NCBI GenBank assembly: GCA_020201015.1
Contig: JAIVHN010000297.1
Location: forward strand, 1,643 to 8,661
Source of the DNA: Spirochaeta sp.
GTDB taxonomy: Bacteria > Spirochaetota > Spirochaetia > DSM-27196 > SLAA01
DNA: 7,019 nt
Direction: 5' to 3'
A program made the translations under genes and the position numbers. The notes below the pieces were generated by a model. That model was not told where the DNA came from and did no database searches. It was given only the letters and a program-made list of their open reading frames with translations. Shown here in pieces: positions 5,899-7,019 of this stretch. How positions within the stretch are numbered: the first letter of the stretch is position 1; each line of letters opens with the position of its first letter.

Positions 5899-6174
5899 GG
5901 CTTGAAGTGTACGACCGCTGGGGAAGGTGGTCAATCATACGCAGTCCTAGCGGAACAAAGGGCAGAAAGTCTTCCCGGTTTTCGGTGGCAAGGGCTGCGT
6001 TGGAGACTATAGCTGTTGCCGCTATCATTGCGTCAATTCGTTGTCTTCTGTCGCGCCCACAGGCATTGCACAGGCGCGCGGCGTTCGGAGCTCAAGCCAC
6101 TCAGATACCTGCGCCGCAGGCACGCTCCCCTGCACCAGCATTCTAATGAGATAGTTGGTGTCAAGGAGAATCAT
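5888..6174 (-). pseudogene. vapC: Remnant of a VapC-type PIN-domain toxin gene, internal deletion with frameshift
   Basis: The ATG at 6174 starts MILLDTNYLIRMLVQGSVPA, a textbook PIN N-terminus with the first catalytic acid at Asp5 (DTN). That frame continues through QVSEWLEL, then stops at TGA 6027-6025 after 49 residues. The C-terminal half of the same family lies in another frame: NAARLCNACGRDRRQRIDAM, IAATAIVSNAALATENREDF, LPFVPLGLRMID, ending at TAA 5890-5888. It keeps the second acid (RIDAM) and the 'x-LAT-x-N-x-x-DF' motif. The two halves join near 6080-6095. The central part normally present in these toxins (about 40 residues, with the WAEF catalytic Glu) is absent, and the pieces total 287 nt, not a multiple of three. 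VapC proteins are site-specific RNases of tRNA or rRNA; this copy should be inactive. It overlaps the upstream antitoxin gene by 14 nt, as in intact operons. Confidence 0.85.
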
Positions 6175-6421
6175 TGCCCCGACCCCAGTCAGCCCGCTCA
6201 GCCGCTATGCGTCCCAAAAAGCCGTCAGCCTCGTCACTACTGAGGTGGCCAGCCTCCTGATACGAGCCAAGTCGTTCACGCAGGAGGGAGGTATTGGTGC
6301 GGTCTTGTTCCACAGCCAAACGAACAGACCGACGCACAACCTCCGCTTGCGAAACACGCCATTGCCCCGCAAGCTGCTGAAGCAGTCTTAGCGTCTCCTC
6401 GTCAAGCGCAAAACTGATCAC
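6161..6421 (-). CDS. Ribbon-helix-helix antitoxin-like protein (VapB partner of the PIN remnant)
   Basis: This 86-residue protein starts at GTG 6421. The first 40 residues follow the ribbon-helix-helix plan: a strand (MISFALDEET), then helix A (LRLLQQLAGQ), a turn (RVSQAE) and helix B (VVRRSVRLAVEQ). The C-terminal part (about 45-86: RERLGSYQEAGHLSSDEADG...RAADW-type acidic helix) resembles the toxin-binding tail of RHH-type VapB antitoxins. The GTG overlaps the stop of the AbrB-like gene upstream (GTGA, 6421-6418), and its own end overlaps the vapC start by 14 nt, so translation is probably coupled along the cassette. In this family the RHH dimer binds the operon promoter and the tail blocks the PIN toxin. 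The frame is intact although the toxin is broken. Its function as an antitoxin is inferred from fold and position. Confidence 0.8.
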   Translation of the reverse strand: MISFALDEETLRLLQQLAGQWRVSQAEVVRRSVRLAVEQDRTNTSLLRERLGSYQEAGHLSSDEADGFLGRIAAERADWGRGNDSP

Positions 6422-6708
6422 TCTTCACCATCTCTGATACCTGCAAGAAACTCATCTGTACTCAGATCACCGATCTTCACGGTTCCCTTAAGCCGCTCGA
6501 GGGTACGGCCAAGATCTTGTTTCCGCAGCACAATGCCGTCCGCACTCTCACAAAACTCCAACTCCATGCCTGGCTGAATCCCATACCGGTCCCTCAGCGC
6601 CTTGGGTATAGTCACCTGGCCACGCTCACCTACTTTAGTATTCATGGCGATATAGTGTGCACGATTCAGACCTGCGTCAAGCATATGCGCAGCGTGTGCT
6701 TTGGCCAT
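6418..6708 (-). CDS. AbrB/SpoVT (VapB/MazE-like) DNA-binding antitoxin-like protein
   Basis: Residues 22-64 form a swapped-hairpin AbrB domain: MNTKVGERGQVTIPKALRDR, YGIQPGMELEF, then GIVLRKQ. The GQVTIPK-x-LRD core is the family hallmark. A C-terminal tail (65-96, with LKGTVKIGDLSTDEFLAGIR) resembles the toxin-binding tails of AbrB-type VapB antitoxins, which usually precede a PIN toxin directly. Here the next gene is instead a second antitoxin-like RHH gene, with a GTGA stop-start overlap. The 96-residue form starts at ATG 6708, with a weak GGGA about 9 nt upstream. A 75-residue form starting at ATG 6645 begins exactly at the AbrB domain but has no visible Shine-Dalgarno; the first 21 residues of the long form do not look conserved. 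Either start is possible. If it acts as an antitoxin it would be cytoplasmic and autoregulate its own promoter. Confidence 0.82.
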   Translation of the reverse strand: MAKAHAAHMLDAGLNRAHYIAMNTKVGERGQVTIPKALRDRYGIQPGMELEFCESADGIVLRKQDLGRTLERLKGTVKIGDLSTDEFLAGIRDGEE

Positions 6709-6729
6709 CTATAATTTCCCAGCATCAAG

Positions 6730-6743
6730 AAATTTGCGAATTT
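6730..6743. repeat. AT-rich inverted repeat in the divergent promoter region
   Basis: AAATT-TGCG-AATTT is a perfect 5-bp inverted repeat with a 4-bp centre. It sits 22 bp upstream of the AbrB-like start (ATG 6708) and overlaps the possible -35 region of the plus-strand gene. AbrB-type and RHH antitoxins bind AT-rich palindromes near their own promoters, so an operator is conceivable, but AT-rich DNA makes such short palindromes by chance. Confidence 0.3.
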
Positions 6744-6764
6744 TTTATTTCTTCTCGCTATACT
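6734..6764 (+). promoter_or_regulatory. Promoter of the exported-protein gene, -10 region embedded in a palindrome
   Basis: TATACT at 6759-6764 matches five of six -10 consensus bases. A candidate -35, TTGCGA (6734-6739), stands 19 nt away, which is longer than ideal; no better -35 is visible at 17 nt. Transcription would begin near 6771, leaving a short leader with the AAGGAGG ribosome binding site. The -10 lies within the perfect palindrome CTATA-C-TATAG (6758-6768), and the same palindrome offers TATAGT on the other strand, so it could serve as an operator. Confidence 0.5.
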
Positions 6765-6775
6765 ATAGGTGATGC

Positions 6776-6782
6776 AAGGAGG
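6776..6782 (+). promoter_or_regulatory. Shine-Dalgarno site of the exported-protein gene
   Basis: AAGGAGG, six nucleotides before the ATG at 6789. It is a near-perfect match to the 16S rRNA anti-SD and identifies the start of the gene running off the right edge. Confidence 0.8.
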
Positions 6783-6788
6783 CAGGAA

Positions 6789-7019
6789 ATGCGATTTCAA
6801 CGAACCGGATGTCTATTGGCAGTGCTCATGCTGGCCGGTACGGGCGCGGCCTGGGGCTTCAACGTGTCTGTTACTACACCCACGCTTGAGTTTACGGGGG
6901 ATCTGGGAGGCGCTCTCAATCCATCAACGGTCGACGCTATTAACCTACTCCTGAGCCAACAGGCCGGCCTTTTTCAAACCGAGATCGAAGGCAACGAGGA
7001 TCTCCAGCGGTTCTCACAG
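6789..7019 (+). CDS. Exported protein of unknown function, N-terminal part (3' end beyond window)
   Basis: The frame is open for 77 codons to the window edge. It begins with a Sec signal peptide: a basic start (MRFQR), a hydrophobic core (CLLAVLMLAGTGAA, about 8-21) and a likely signal peptidase I site after A-W-G, residues 21-23. The mature start FNVSVTTPTLEFTGDLGGAL is strand-like, followed by a helix (STVDAINLLLSQQAGLF) and an acidic stretch. An internal Cys at residue 8 is within the signal core and is not a lipobox. The strand-rich start would suit an outer-membrane or periplasmic protein, but too little is present to name a family. The promoter (-10 TATACT) and strong AAGGAGG site immediately upstream support this start. 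The gene is divergent from the toxin-antitoxin block. Confidence 0.78.
   Translation, partial: MRFQRTGCLLAVLMLAGTGAAWGFNVSVTTPTLEFTGDLGGALNPSTVDAINLLLSQQAGLFQTEIEGNEDLQRFSQ

Noticed and set aside
5068..6146. Several plus-strand open frames opposite the HD and vapC genes
   Set aside because: They are antisense shadows, rich in Arg/His/Pro/Ser, with no recognisable domains or translation signals.
1..7019. Mobile elements, CRISPR arrays, tRNA or rRNA genes
   Set aside because: No transposase, terminal inverted repeats, regularly spaced repeats or tRNA-like cloverleaf sequence was seen on reading both strands.

Overview
The window looks like a piece of a free-living Gram-negative bacterial chromosome. 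Two predicted lipoproteins carry lipoboxes, there is an Sec-exported protein at the right edge, ribosome binding sites are good GGAGG-type sequences, base composition is moderately GC-rich by eye, and genes are tightly packed. The overall flavour (Bor-like small lipoprotein, HD-domain hydrolase with an HDLPEAVTRD motif, AbrB/RHH/PIN toxin-antitoxin cassette) reminds me of Spirochaetota, but this taxonomic guess is weak and rests on remembered family resemblance only.

Layout, left to right. Positions 1-317 (minus) hold the N-terminal part of a 5-formyltetrahydrofolate cyclo-ligase-like protein, cut by the window edge. It lies 48 nt downstream of an mscS-type mechanosensitive channel gene (366-1181, minus). 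A pair of 15-bp direct repeats sits just upstream of mscS. Next come two minus-strand lipoprotein genes: an unrecognised 214-residue one (1263-1907) and a 95-residue Bor-like one (2045-2332), the latter with a convincing promoter and Shine-Dalgarno site. Divergently on the plus strand is a tandem universal stress protein gene that is broken in its second domain (2497-3224). Its restored frame ends in an ATGA overlap with a complete BCCT-family betaine-type transporter (3221-4717). A convergent minus-strand block then runs from 6708 down to 4696: an AbrB-type antitoxin-like gene, a ribbon-helix-helix antitoxin-like gene, a broken VapC/PIN toxin and an HD-domain phosphohydrolase, all overlapping end to start. 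The last 231 bp (6789-7019, plus) begin a secreted protein with a clear -10 element and Shine-Dalgarno site.

How the parts may work together. MscS (solute release on down-shock), the BCCT transporter (compatible-solute uptake on up-shock) and the translationally linked universal stress protein form a plausible osmotic-stress neighbourhood. The toxin-antitoxin block appears to be decaying: both antitoxin-like genes are intact, but the toxin has lost the middle of its PIN domain and is out of frame. The universal stress protein shows the same type of lesion (an internal deletion that is not a multiple of three). Two independent gene-breaking internal deletions in 7 kb are the most notable thing here. 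I do not see a convincing wholly new system, CRISPR array, tRNA, rRNA or insertion sequence. No gene-free stretch exceeds about 165 bp.
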